Position numbers and translations under genes: made by a program. The notes beneath the pieces were generated by a model. The model was not told the origin of the DNA. It ran no database searches and was given only the letters and a program-made list of their open reading frames with translations. Shown piece by piece: positions 8,971-18,042 of a stretch of 64,000 nt of DNA. The stretch is from an uncultured Dysgonomonas sp. (GTDB lineage Bacteria > Bacteroidota > Bacteroidia > Bacteroidales > Dysgonomonadaceae). Where the stretch lies: the NCBI GenBank assembly GCA_900556485.1, contig USOX01000001.1, forward strand, positions 124,001-188,000. The letters run 5' to 3'. Every line of letters begins with the position of its first letter. The stretch's first letter is position 1.

Positions 8971-10899
8971 TTAATTTGACCACCACAATGAAGTAGTTGT
9001 TTTATCCGGTCCATTCAAGAGTGATTGAGCTTGTTGGTATCCTTTCGGGTCAATTGTAGACCATCCTAGAGGATAACGGACACGTTTAGGATAGAATTCC
9101 CAAGAGCAAGTCGTTGAGTTTTCTGGAGTCAGTGCTACTTGACTTTGTGTATCATAAGCATTTTCTACAGCTTGATTCTCGAAGAAAGGCAGACCTAAAC
9201 GACGATGATCAGTCCATGACTCTAAAGGTAACCAAGGCATTTGTGCCAGATATTTTTGAGTAATGATTTTTGTTAAAGCATCGTTATTTACACTTCCATT
9301 TTTATAAATGCTATTCTTCGGATATTTATAAGTCGTGGTTAGAGGAGCCTTAGTATATCCATCAGTATAGTTGATAGTATAATCAGCTGCTTCTGTTGTA
9401 TGGTCAAATGCTACAGAAGTACCTACACGACTATAATCTGTCGATGCTAAGTATGCACTCAATTGTGATGATATACCATGATATTCAAAACTAGCAGCAA
9501 TACCTTTTTCGTAATTCTCTTTAGTAGTTCCAGGTACACTCCATCCTTTAAGTTTTGCTTCTGCAAGTAGGAAATATGTTTCCCATGGTCCAAAGAATAC
9601 ACGATAATTATCACTGGTACGGTATTTTTGCGCCAAAGCCGGCAGATTACGAGTTTTGGTATAGTCGGTAGATAGGGTTCCCTTTTTATCCCATATACCA
9701 GCTACTATCGTACTCCATGTATTTGCTATATTTAATGTTAATTCAATATCTGTTCCATTATCAGCAAGTAAATTGGGCTTGAAATTACCCGGATTTATAG
9801 CTGCATCTCCAGCATCCCCAAATACATGAGCCGGGTATACACCATTCTTGTCTCTATACCCTGTAATATGGAATAATAGAGGCGCTCTAGGGTCTACATG
9901 CTGAGGAATACCATCGAAGAAATATCCTGCACTAGGGTCATTTGTAGTTAAAGGAAAATGTTTCTCTAATTTCAATCCTAGATAAGTACGAGCATTTTTC
10001 ACATTAGGTGCCAACTCTGTAGGAACAGGGAACTCTGTACCTCCTAATCCAACAACTAAATTATAGAATGTCTTAGACATATTTTGTGCATTCCAGGTAC
10101 GGCTCATTACTCCAGAGAAAGGGCTCCAACCATCATATTCTGTAACTTTTGCCATGTCAGCTTGTGTAGATATAATGTCTTTGTTTGAAGCTTCTTCAAA
10201 ATGTTGTTGTGCAAGAGCAGGATTTGCATTAGAAATTCTCATAGCAATACGCATTCTCAAGGAGTTAGCATATTTGATCCATTTATTCATATCTGATGCA
10301 TAAACCAGATCATATGTTGAACCGACAGCTGTCATACTTATACTGGGGTCTATAGCGGCAGCAGCGTCTTTTAGTTCTGTTAGTATAAATTTATATACAT
10401 TTTCTTCTGACTCAAAGATAGGATTGCTCCCTTGAAATGCTTCAGTAGTGGGCATAGGACCAAAAGTTGCAGCAAAATCGGCTAAAAGCTGTGCTCTCCA
10501 TATGCGAGCCATTTGCTGTACGTTTGCGTAATAAGGGAAAGCATCACCTGCATCTATTTTTTCTTGTGCAATTGTTATAGCTAGGTTAACATCGCGAAGC
10601 CATCCGGCTCCATAACCTATAGCAAGATAGTCATTCATCCAGTCATTGCTATCCGATCCTAAAGTGAAGCCATTACCTCTTTCAAAGTGTGCAGCATATT
10701 TCCATGTTAGGACAAAAACTCGTTCGGCAATATGTGGATCCATCTGAGAATTGCTAATTGATGCATTCAGAGACCACTCAGGTTTCAATTGTTCTTGATT
10801 CATAGCCCCTGGATCCTTATTTAGATCTTCATCTATACATGATGCTAATAAAGCAGATGCTGACAATAATCCAATACTTAATATATTTTTTATTTTCAT
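8971..10899 (-). CDS. SusD/RagB-like outer-membrane lipoprotein
   Basis: Surface lipoprotein that forms the lid of a SusC-type TonB-dependent transporter and captures its nutrient. The signal peptide ends in the lipobox LLASC (Cys at about residue 21), followed by an acidic segment (IDEDLNKD) that fits lipoprotein surface export in this phylum. The stretch DLVYASDMNKWIKYANSLR is typical of the SusD-like_2 branch of TPR-based SusD proteins. Length 642 aa is long for SusD. It lies 21 nt after the SusC gene on the same strand. There is no glycoside hydrolase, sigma/anti-sigma pair or sensor beside it, so the substrate (glycan or peptide) cannot be inferred. Confidence 0.9.
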   Translation of the reverse strand: MKIKNILSIGLLSASALLASCIDEDLNKDPGAMNQEQLKPEWSLNASISNSQMDPHIAERVFVLTWKYAAHFERGNGFTLGSDSNDWMNDYLAIGYGAGWLRDVNLAITIAQEKIDAGDAFPYYANVQQMARIWRAQLLADFAATFGPMPTTEAFQGSNPIFESEENVYKFILTELKDAAAAIDPSISMTAVGSTYDLVYASDMNKWIKYANSLRMRIAMRISNANPALAQQHFEEASNKDIISTQADMAKVTEYDGWSPFSGVMSRTWNAQNMSKTFYNLVVGLGGTEFPVPTELAPNVKNARTYLGLKLEKHFPLTTNDPSAGYFFDGIPQHVDPRAPLLFHITGYRDKNGVYPAHVFGDAGDAAINPGNFKPNLLADNGTDIELTLNIANTWSTIVAGIWDKKGTLSTDYTKTRNLPALAQKYRTSDNYRVFFGPWETYFLLAEAKLKGWSVPGTTKENYEKGIAASFEYHGISSQLSAYLASTDYSRVGTSVAFDHTTEAADYTINYTDGYTKAPLTTTYKYPKNSIYKNGSVNNDALTKIITQKYLAQMPWLPLESWTDHRRLGLPFFENQAVENAYDTQSQVALTPENSTTCSWEFYPKRVRYPLGWSTIDPKGYQQAQSLLNGPDKTTTSLWWSN

Positions 10900-10920
10900 A
10901 ATTGTTCTTACTTTTTATGG

Positions 10921-13900
10921 TTAAAAACCTAATGTTAAATTAAATACGAATGTACGAGATGTCGGAGCAGCATTCCCCTCAAAACCAATAGCATTAGTAT
11001 CAGTTGCAGAAACAGATTCAGGGTCGATACCTGGTAGTTTATAATGAATCATCCATACATTATTGCATGTAGCAGATACACGAACTCGTTGGAATGGAGT
11101 TTTGGCCAATAATTTCTTATTGAAATCATATCCTAATGTAATGTTTCTAAGACGAATGTTTGTGGCATCATATGTGAATGGCTCTGCTATACCAAAGTTC
11201 TCGCCTGAATCATAGATTCTAGTCCAATATCTTTCGTTTGATACTGCAACTGCATTAGCTGCATATCCTCCATTACCATCAGCAACAACAGTATTAGGTA
11301 CTACAAAATCGTTGCGTTCTCCATTAACTACGGTACCGGCTGCTTTACCAAATCTATGAAGAAGAGCAGTTGTTCCAGAGAAAAACTTGCCACCAAATCG
11401 CATATCAACAAGGAAACTTAAGTTTAGGCCTTTGTATGAGAAGTTGTTGGTGATACCTAGCATACAGTTTGGATTCTGATTGCCTAAATATTCATAATCA
11501 TCAGTGAATAAAGGAAGCCCTGAATCATCTACAATGATTTTTCCATAATGAGGATTGGCTTTATCTTCTACTCTTCTGTATTTTCTTCCATACATAGCAC
11601 CATATTCACCGCCTTTAGTAGCAAGGATTCTTACATCTTGATATTCTCCTAGTGAATAGGTTTTTACATCATCATATAATTCGATAATTTTATCTTTATT
11701 TTTAGAAAAGTTAGCTATCACATTCCAACTCAACCCTTGAGGATTATCTAAGATGGTGCCATTTAGAGCTATTTCAAATCCCTGATTTTCTATATTACCA
11801 GCATTTACTTTTTTTCTCTCATATCCAGATAATGGATTTGTTTGAATACTTAAAAGTTGGTTTGTTGCATTCGATTTATACCAAGTTGCATCTAATCCTA
11901 TTCTTCCATCTAAGAAACGAAGGTCAAGTCCAGCTTCCCAAGATTTGATTAACTCGCTTTTTACTGTATGATCATAATATTCTCTTAGAGGATTTACTAC
12001 ATTGTATGTTAATGCATTCTTGCCCATTTCATATGTATTATACAATTGATATGGATCTAAATCGTTACCTACTTCTGCATATGAACCTCTGATTTTAGCG
12101 AAAGTAAACCATGATGGCATTGTTATTCCGTGGCGACTTAATAGGTCTGATGCTATTAGTGATAAATTGACTGATGGATAAAAATAAGAATTGTTATCCG
12201 GATGTAGAGTTGAAGACCAGTCATTTCTTCCTGTAACATCTAAGTACAGATAATTATCCCAGTTTAGGTTAATTACTCCATATAAAGAGTTCATACGTCT
12301 TCTTTCTAACCTAGAAGAGATTGTAGGAGCGTTTATGCCATTATTAAGGTTCCATACTTCTTCTGTTTCTAACTGTCCGGAATCTCCTCTCATTGTGTCA
12401 CGTCCTCTGTACATTAGGTTTCCTCCGAATGATATAGATCCACTTAATTTATCTATTAAATTGTCTTTGTTTGCTACGGCCAGAAAACTATAGTTGTTTT
12501 CATAGAACGTTTCTTTGTTTTCTGTATAACGTCCTCCTCCTAGAGCATTAGGGCTCCCTGCTCTTGTTTTTGCATTAGCTCTTGTTGTATAATAGTCTGT
12601 ACCACCACTTAGTTCAACGCTTAACCAATCTGTTGGCTTATATTTCAGCTTCATAGAACCTAATAAACGATCACGTTTATCTTCATTTAAACGGTGAGTT
12701 GTTACCCAGTATGGATTTTCCTGAGGAGTATTTCCGTCTTCATACCATAGCATATTACCATTTTCGTCAACTTCTCTTTTTAGATCTTTTAGATTGAGAG
12801 TTGTTGGCATCAGGTATATAGTATTATATGCATTAGCTGGATTTATACCCATGATCGGGCGATTTTGAGCATGCATATTGATATAATTAGCTTTGGCGTC
12901 GATCTGCCATTTCTTTTCATTGTCTAAGAATGAAGTAGCTCTGGCCGTAAATGATGTTTTGTTTAATTTGGCTCTTGGTGTTGTTCCATTGTCGTCGCTT
13001 CTGTTGATTGATGCAAATACCGACGTTCCATTGATGTCTTGTTGAAATGTAGCTCCTTCATTAAAGGAAACCCCTGTGCGGAAAAATGCATCAAAATTGT
13101 CATAAGCGCGTAGCTCTTCGGTTTTATCTTCCCAATTTGTAACATCTCCATATCCTGCAATCTTTGGACCCCAACTAAAACGACTTTTTGGATCGTATAT
13201 ACCTGTTGCACCTTGTCCATACTTGTTTTGCATTTTAGGTTTTAAAAAAGGATTTTCGATTGATAATCCAGCTGTAAGAGTTACCCCAATGCCTGGACGT
13301 TGTTTCCCTGATTTAGTAGTGATCAGGATAACACCATTACCAGCACGCGAACCATAAAGTGCAGCAGCTGATGCACCTTTCAGTACAGACATACTTTCTA
13401 TATCTTCTTGATTAATATCACCAAGTCCACTACCCATATCCATACCATTGTTACCGAATGGGTCGTTTACTCCCCCCGTAAAGTTATCCATAGGTATACC
13501 ATCAATAACAATTAGTGGTTGGTTATTTCCTGTTAGGGAGTTATTACCACGAAGAACAATCTTAGAAGAGCCTCCGACGCCATTACTTGATCTTAGTACT
13601 TGTAGGCCGGCTACTTTACCAGATAAAGCATTAAGGACGTTGTTCTCTCTAGTTTCGAGCAATGCATCGCCTTTCAATTCTTGCATGGCATATCCAAGCG
13701 ACTTAGCTTCACGCTTGATACCTAAAGCAGTTACAACCACTTCGTCAAGTATCTTAGAATCCTCAACCAATGTTACATTGATTGTTGTTTTACCGTTTAC
13801 TGCTACTTCCTGTGAATGGAATCCAATATAAGTAACAGTGAGTGTTCCCGCAGACGAAACAGATAGAGTATAGTCTCCATCAATACCCGTCATCATAGCA

Positions 13901-14100
13901 TTAGTTGTCCCTTTTTCTCCTACTGTAGCTCCTATTAGAGGTTCTCCATTAGAGTCAGTTACTACACCTTTTACGGTAATCTTGTTTTGCGCAAAAGCAG
14001 TTCCGCCTATAAACAAGAAACACATAAGAAGATAAGTGAAAAAGTGAACTTTCTTACTGAAAGGTCTTGTCCTTTCTTTTTCTTTGATTTTACACATCAT
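10921..14100 (-). CDS. SusC/RagA family TonB-linked outer-membrane transporter
   Basis: Outer-membrane 22-strand beta-barrel that imports nutrients with energy from TonB. After a signal peptide (hydrophobic core about residues 20-37, ending GTAFAQ) there is a carboxypeptidase-regulatory-like beta-sandwich (TVKGVVTDSNGEPLIGATV), a TonB box (DEVVVTALGI, near 118), a plug domain (LSGKVAGLQV ... IVLRGNNSL ... PLIVIDGIPMD) and a barrel ending in Phe (FNLTLGF). Length 1059 aa is normal. No N-terminal STN domain is present, so it does not look like a sigma/anti-sigma signalling transducer. A second Met follows immediately and could be the start. First gene of the operon with the SusD-like gene. Confidence 0.95.
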   Translation of the reverse strand: MMCKIKEKERTRPFSKKVHFFTYLLMCFLFIGGTAFAQNKITVKGVVTDSNGEPLIGATVGEKGTTNAMMTGIDGDYTLSVSSAGTLTVTYIGFHSQEVAVNGKTTINVTLVEDSKILDEVVVTALGIKREAKSLGYAMQELKGDALLETRENNVLNALSGKVAGLQVLRSSNGVGGSSKIVLRGNNSLTGNNQPLIVIDGIPMDNFTGGVNDPFGNNGMDMGSGLGDINQEDIESMSVLKGASAAALYGSRAGNGVILITTKSGKQRPGIGVTLTAGLSIENPFLKPKMQNKYGQGATGIYDPKSRFSWGPKIAGYGDVTNWEDKTEELRAYDNFDAFFRTGVSFNEGATFQQDINGTSVFASINRSDDNGTTPRAKLNKTSFTARATSFLDNEKKWQIDAKANYINMHAQNRPIMGINPANAYNTIYLMPTTLNLKDLKREVDENGNMLWYEDGNTPQENPYWVTTHRLNEDKRDRLLGSMKLKYKPTDWLSVELSGGTDYYTTRANAKTRAGSPNALGGGRYTENKETFYENNYSFLAVANKDNLIDKLSGSISFGGNLMYRGRDTMRGDSGQLETEEVWNLNNGINAPTISSRLERRRMNSLYGVINLNWDNYLYLDVTGRNDWSSTLHPDNNSYFYPSVNLSLIASDLLSRHGITMPSWFTFAKIRGSYAEVGNDLDPYQLYNTYEMGKNALTYNVVNPLREYYDHTVKSELIKSWEAGLDLRFLDGRIGLDATWYKSNATNQLLSIQTNPLSGYERKKVNAGNIENQGFEIALNGTILDNPQGLSWNVIANFSKNKDKIIELYDDVKTYSLGEYQDVRILATKGGEYGAMYGRKYRRVEDKANPHYGKIIVDDSGLPLFTDDYEYLGNQNPNCMLGITNNFSYKGLNLSFLVDMRFGGKFFSGTTALLHRFGKAAGTVVNGERNDFVVPNTVVADGNGGYAANAVAVSNERYWTRIYDSGENFGIAEPFTYDATNIRLRNITLGYDFNKKLLAKTPFQRVRVSATCNNVWMIHYKLPGIDPESVSATDTNAIGFEGNAAPTSRTFVFNLTLGF

Positions 14101-14141
14101 AGTTTTTTAAGTTTAAGGGTTCAGCGTATTTGTGAATAGTA

Positions 14142-14171
14142 CAAAAGTATACGAGAATTCGATAATTCAAT
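14142..14171 (-). promoter_or_regulatory. Probable Bacteroidota-type promoter for susC/susD
   Basis: Read on the minus strand, TACTTTTG (plus-strand 14142-14149) matches the TAnnTTTG -7 consensus exactly. An ATTG, one base off the TTTG -33 box, lies 18 nt upstream. The start codon is about 40 nt downstream. Confidence 0.6.
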
Positions 14172-14656
14172 CTCTTAAATAGTTAATTAACATTTGGGCT
14201 GTTTTAAGGTTTTTTAAAACACGAAAATTGGTTATTGTGCTTGTATTTAGATGTTTAGTTGTTTTTATTTATTTCTTTTGTTGCGGAATTAGTCTAAAAA
14301 TATGTTATAAAACATGCGTAAGTTGGATGCTTGATAAGTGATTAAAATCTTAATTAACACTTAATAAATGAATTCTATTAAACAATAGATAAACTTTATG
14401 TGTTATAATTTGTTTATGCAATATATAATTAAAGAGGTGAGAGGGGGATTTTATGAATTTGGTTTATGGCAACGAATTAAAATATGAGTGAAAATTTGTT
14501 TGGATTTTGTGATTTGTGCGAATTGTAAAGTCTCGTTCCGGTTGTTTGTAAAGTGTAGTAAGCAAAATGGTATATTTTTGTGTTTCTCAGTGTTTTTTGT
14601 TGTTATATTGATAAAATATATGGGTTATTTTGTGTGATTTTGATAAATAAATAAGG

Positions 14657-14664
14657 TATCTTTG
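14657..14664 (+). promoter_or_regulatory. -7 promoter element (TATCTTTG) for the nuo operon
   Basis: An exact TAnnTTTG match 33 nt before the nuoA start codon. TTTG sequences lie 14 and 24 nt upstream rather than the usual 19-21, so the -33 box is uncertain. Confidence 0.6.
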
Positions 14665-14697
14665 TGTCCAGTTAAATAAAAGTTAAAAGGCTAAATT

Positions 14698-15066
14698 ATG
14701 AACTCTAATCTATATGATTTTTTACCTATTCTGATGCAGATTGCTTTTTCTGCAATTTTTGTGGTGGCAACATTGGTTGTTTCTAATCTTATAGGACCTA
14801 AACATAAAGCATCCCGTAAATCGGCCAATTTTGAATGTGGTCTTGATCCGATAGGTAATGCCAGAAATCCATTTCCGGTTAAATATTTTTTAGTGGCTAT
14901 TTTATTTGTCCTTTTCGATATTGAAATAGTCTTTATGTATCCCTGGGCTGTAAACTTTAAGGAGCTTAGTTGGGAAGGATTTGGTAAAATGGGGATCTTT
15001 ATAGGTATTATAGTAGTTGGCTTTTTGTATGAAGCTAAACGCAGAGCTTTGGATTGGGAAAAATAA
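14698..15066 (+). CDS. nuoA: NADH-quinone oxidoreductase subunit A
   Basis: Small membrane subunit of respiratory complex I, near the quinone-binding junction of the peripheral and membrane arms. The 122 aa hold three hydrophobic segments (about 8-30, 62-82, 92-112) and the conserved motif SANFECGLDPIGNAR, whose Cys loop contacts the quinone cavity, followed by FDIEIVFMYPW. First gene of a 14-gene operon; nuoB starts 14 nt later. Confidence 0.96.
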   Translation: MNSNLYDFLPILMQIAFSAIFVVATLVVSNLIGPKHKASRKSANFECGLDPIGNARNPFPVKYFLVAILFVLFDIEIVFMYPWAVNFKELSWEGFGKMGIFIGIIVVGFLYEAKRRALDWEK

Positions 15067-15080
15067 TAAACTAGACGGTT

Positions 15081-15632
15081 ATGAGCAAATCATCTAATAT
15101 AAATGTAGTACCTGCTCCGGAAGGATATACCGGGCAAGGTTTTTTTGCTACAAAGTTTGATTATGTCATAGGATTAGCCCGAGCTAATTCGTTATGGCCA
15201 CTTCCGTTTGCTACATCTTGTTGTGGTATCGAGTTTATGGCTACTATGGCATCTACTTATGATATGGGGCGTTTTGGAGCAGAACGTAATAGTTTTTCTC
15301 CGCGTCAGGCAGATATGTTGTTGGTAATGGGTACTATCTCGAAGAAAATGGCACCTATACTTCGTCATGTTTATGAGCAAATGGCAGAGCCTAAATGGGT
15401 GATTGCAGTTGGAGCTTGTGCTTCGTCGGGAGGAATATTCGATACATATTCAGTGCTACAAGGTATTGATAAGGTTATTCCTGTTGATGTTTATGTGCCG
15501 GGATGCCCTCCTCGTCCAGAACAAATTCTGGATGGAGTGATGCAGCTACAGGAGTTGGTAAAACATGAATCTATAAATCGTAGAGGTTCTGAAAGATATC
15601 AGGAACTTCTTGAATCGTACAAATTTGAATAA
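15081..15632 (+). CDS. nuoB: NADH-quinone oxidoreductase subunit B
   Basis: Carries cluster N2, the terminal 4Fe-4S cluster that reduces quinone. Ligand Cys motifs are present: the CC pair in [19 protein letters not shown], and the PGCPPRPEQ loop. At 183 aa it is the usual length, with a short N-terminal extension. It lies at the junction with NuoA, NuoD and NuoH. Spacing to nuoC is 12 nt. Confidence 0.97.
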   Translation: MSKSSNINVVPAPEGYTGQGFFATKFDYVIGLARANSLWPLPFATSCCGIEFMATMASTYDMGRFGAERNSFSPRQADMLLVMGTISKKMAPILRHVYEQMAEPKWVIAVGACASSGGIFDTYSVLQGIDKVIPVDVYVPGCPPRPEQILDGVMQLQELVKHESINRRGSERYQELLESYKFE

Positions 15633-15644
15633 AAACAGAGAATA

Positions 15645-16178
15645 ATGGCGCTTGAAACTACGGTTATAGAAAATAAAATAAGTGAAAAGTTTGGAACTGA
15701 GGTTCTTGATTTCAGGATGGAGCACGATATTTTTACATTTGAAGCAACTTCTACTGTGATTAAGAATGTGATACGTTTTATGAAAGAAGATGAAACCTTG
15801 CGTTTTAATTTTTTGACTGACTTGTGCGGTGTTCATTATCCTGATAATGATAAAAATGCACAATTTACAGTCGTATATCTGCTTCATAATTGGGTCGATA
15901 ATATACGCGTACGGGTAAAAACTTTTTTGAATGGAGATAACCCAGTAGTGGATACTCTTACAGATGTTTTTGATGCGGCAAACTGGATGGAGCGTGAGAC
16001 ATATGACTTTTATGGAATAAAATTCACAGGACATCCAAACCTTAAACGAATATTGAATGACGAGGGAATGGTTTCGTTCCCGATGCGTAAGGAATTTCCT
16101 CTAGAGGATTCGGGAAGGACTGATAAAGATGATCGCTTCTTTGGTCGGACGCCGAATAACTACGAACCAAATAAATAA
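15645..16178 (+). CDS. nuoC: NADH-quinone oxidoreductase subunit C
   Basis: Peripheral-arm subunit without cofactors that supports NuoD. The 30-kDa subunit signature is clear: NWMERETYDFYGIKFTGHPNLKRIL, seen here as WMERETYDFYGI then HPNLKRIL, and PLRKE-like FPMRKEFPL. NuoC is a separate 177-aa protein here, unlike the NuoCD fusion of E. coli and Bacteroides. nuoD follows after 17 nt. Confidence 0.95.
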   Translation: MALETTVIENKISEKFGTEVLDFRMEHDIFTFEATSTVIKNVIRFMKEDETLRFNFLTDLCGVHYPDNDKNAQFTVVYLLHNWVDNIRVRVKTFLNGDNPVVDTLTDVFDAANWMERETYDFYGIKFTGHPNLKRILNDEGMVSFPMRKEFPLEDSGRTDKDDRFFGRTPNNYEPNK

Positions 16179-16195
16179 CAAGCAAAGTAAAGGAA

Positions 16196-17431
16196 ATGTC
16201 AGATCAACTAATAAATCCGGAACATCGCTTTGCGAAAATAGTAAGGGAACAAAAAATTGAAGATGGTAGGGAGTTAAATGTATTAAACTTTGGTCCTACC
16301 CATCCTTCTACTCACGGAGTGTTTCAGAATATATTGTTGTTGGATGGTGAACGCATTATTGATTGCGATACTACTCTCGGATATATTCACCGTGCTTTTG
16401 AAAAGATAGCAGAGCGTAGAACATTCTATCAAATCACGACTTTGACAGATCGTCTTAACTATTGCTCTTCCCCTATAAACAATATGGCATGGTGGATGAC
16501 AGTGGAAAAAGCACTTGGTGTAGAAGTTCCAAAACGAGCGCAATATATGCGTGTTATCGTAATGGAACTGGCTCGTATTACGGACCACCTTATTTGTAAC
16601 TCTATATTGGGTGTAGACCTAGGAGCTTACACTCCTTTCCTGTATGTGATGAAATATCGTGAGCTTGCTTACGAAATATACGAGGAAATTTGTGGAGCCC
16701 GCTTAACTACTAATATGGGGCGTATAGGAGGATTTGAGCGTGACTGGAGTGAAGCTGCATGGCGTAAACTGGATGAGTTTCTTGAAGGTTTCCCTAAAGC
16801 ATGGGATGAGTTAGAGAGATTGTTTGTGCGCAACCGTATTTTTATGGATCGTATTGTTGGGGTGGGAGCTATTTCTGCAGAGAAAGCTATCGGCTATGGT
16901 TTTACCGGTCCTAACCTTCGGGCAACAGGTGTTGATTATGATGTGCGTGTTGCTAATCCATATAGTTCGTATGAAGATTTTGATTTTATTGTTCCAGTTG
17001 GAGAATCAGGAGATACATACGATCGCTGGTGTGTGCGTGCGGCAGAAATTAAGGAAAGTCTGAAAATTATTCGTCAGGCTCGTGATAATATGCCGGGAGG
17101 CCCTTATCATGCTGATGTGCCGGATTATTACCTTCCGCCTAAGGATGAAGTTTATACAGAGATGGAAGCTCTAATCCAACATTTTAAAATAGTAATGGGT
17201 GAAGTGCCGGTTCCAATTACCGAAGTATATCATGCAGTGGAGGCTGCTAATGGAGAATTGGGAATGTATCTTATTACAGATGGCTCTCGTACACCATTTC
17301 GTGTTCACTTCCGCAGACCATGCTTTATCTACTATCAGGCTTTTGGAGAAATGATAAAAGGAGGATTGTTCTCAGATGCTGTGGCTACACTGTCCAGTAT
17401 AAATGTAATTGCTGGAGAATTAGATGCTTAA
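16196..17431 (+). CDS. nuoD: NADH-quinone oxidoreductase subunit D
   Basis: 49-kDa-type subunit that forms the quinone-binding pocket with NuoB, related to the large subunit of NiFe hydrogenases but without metal ligands. Conserved segments include FGPTHPSTHGVF (the quinone-pocket loop with His), LDGERIIDCD, IGYLHRAFEK-like GYIHRAFEK, MGRIGGFERD and the C-terminal SINVIAGELD. Length 411 aa is typical. The following junction is 86 nt and filled with repeats. Confidence 0.97.
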   Translation: MSDQLINPEHRFAKIVREQKIEDGRELNVLNFGPTHPSTHGVFQNILLLDGERIIDCDTTLGYIHRAFEKIAERRTFYQITTLTDRLNYCSSPINNMAWWMTVEKALGVEVPKRAQYMRVIVMELARITDHLICNSILGVDLGAYTPFLYVMKYRELAYEIYEEICGARLTTNMGRIGGFERDWSEAAWRKLDEFLEGFPKAWDELERLFVRNRIFMDRIVGVGAISAEKAIGYGFTGPNLRATGVDYDVRVANPYSSYEDFDFIVPVGESGDTYDRWCVRAAEIKESLKIIRQARDNMPGGPYHADVPDYYLPPKDEVYTEMEALIQHFKIVMGEVPVPITEVYHAVEAANGELGMYLITDGSRTPFRVHFRRPCFIYYQAFGEMIKGGLFSDAVATLSSINVIAGELDA

Positions 17432-17433
17432 TT

Positions 17434-17515
17434 GATATGCTAATATGCCGATGTGCCAATTAGCAAATGAAGAAATAAAAACAATGATAACTGTTAACTA
17501 TTAACTGTTAACTGA
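17434..17515. repeat. Intergenic short repeats between nuoD and nuoE
   Basis: Two low-complexity blocks fill this junction: an imperfect ATGCTAATATGCCGATGTGCCAA-type block (from ATGCTAATATGCC) and, at 17487-17515, tandem units of AACTGTTAACT / ATTAACTG that are also self-complementary (GTTAAC). The last unit ends 2-3 nt before the nuoE start, so the nuoE leader is made of repeat sequence. Confidence 0.7.
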
Positions 17516-17517
17516 AA

Positions 17518-18036
17518 ATGAGAGAATATAAACAGGTGATAAATATGTCGGACGAATTGATGGCTCGTATTAATGAGTTATTAAGTCATTATCCGGCAGA
17601 CAAGAAAAAATCAGCATTGCTACCGGTTTTGCATGCAGTGCAGGATGCTCATGACAATTGGTTGAGCCTTGAACTGATGGATAAGGTTGCTGAAATATTG
17701 GGAATCACCCCGATTGAAGTTTATGAGGTTGTAACATTTTATTCGATGTTTAATCAGAAGCCGATTGCAAAATATATGTTTGAGTTTTGCCGGACTTCAT
17801 GTTGTGGCTTGCGGGGAGGTGAAGACATGATGGAATATACATGTCAGAAACTAGGTGTTAAGCCAGGCGAAATTACACAGGATGGAATGTTTAGTGTTGT
17901 TGGAGTAGAATGTCTTGGAGCCTGTGGTTATGGACCAATGCTTCAACTAGGCGACAACTATCACGAAAAACTGACTAAGGAGAAAATAGATACTCTGATT
18001 GAGGATTGTAAACAAGGAAAAGTAAACCTATACTAA
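17518..18036 (+). CDS. nuoE: NADH-quinone oxidoreductase subunit E
   Basis: Thioredoxin-fold 2Fe-2S subunit (cluster N1a) of the NADH-dehydrogenase module. The four ligands fit the C-x4-C / C-x3-C pattern: CRTSCCGLRGG and VECLGACGYGP. Length 172 aa; an internal Met at codon 10 could be the start, but the first ATG follows the junction directly. Its presence with nuoF and nuoG means the complex can oxidise NADH directly, unlike the Bacteroides operons that lack nuoEFG. Spacing to nuoF is 6 nt. Confidence 0.95.
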   Translation: MREYKQVINMSDELMARINELLSHYPADKKKSALLPVLHAVQDAHDNWLSLELMDKVAEILGITPIEVYEVVTFYSMFNQKPIAKYMFEFCRTSCCGLRGGEDMMEYTCQKLGVKPGEITQDGMFSVVGVECLGACGYGPMLQLGDNYHEKLTKEKIDTLIEDCKQGKVNLY

Positions 18037-18042
18037 TCTGTA

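Larger units (their letters stand above)
14101..14697. other. 597-bp intergenic region between divergent susC and nuoA
   Basis: Very AT-rich. It carries the minus-strand promoter for the SusC gene at one end and a plus-strand promoter element for the nuo operon at the other. No tRNA-like cloverleaf, coding frame or terminator was seen in the middle. An imperfect inverted repeat (ATGTTATAAAACAT, 14301-14314) and a TATTTTTG element near 14573 are the only other signals, and are weak. Confidence 0.6.

Noticed and set aside
14101..14697. tRNA or small RNA gene in the susC-nuoA gap
   Set aside because: No cloverleaf, T-loop consensus or terminator was found; only promoters at both ends.
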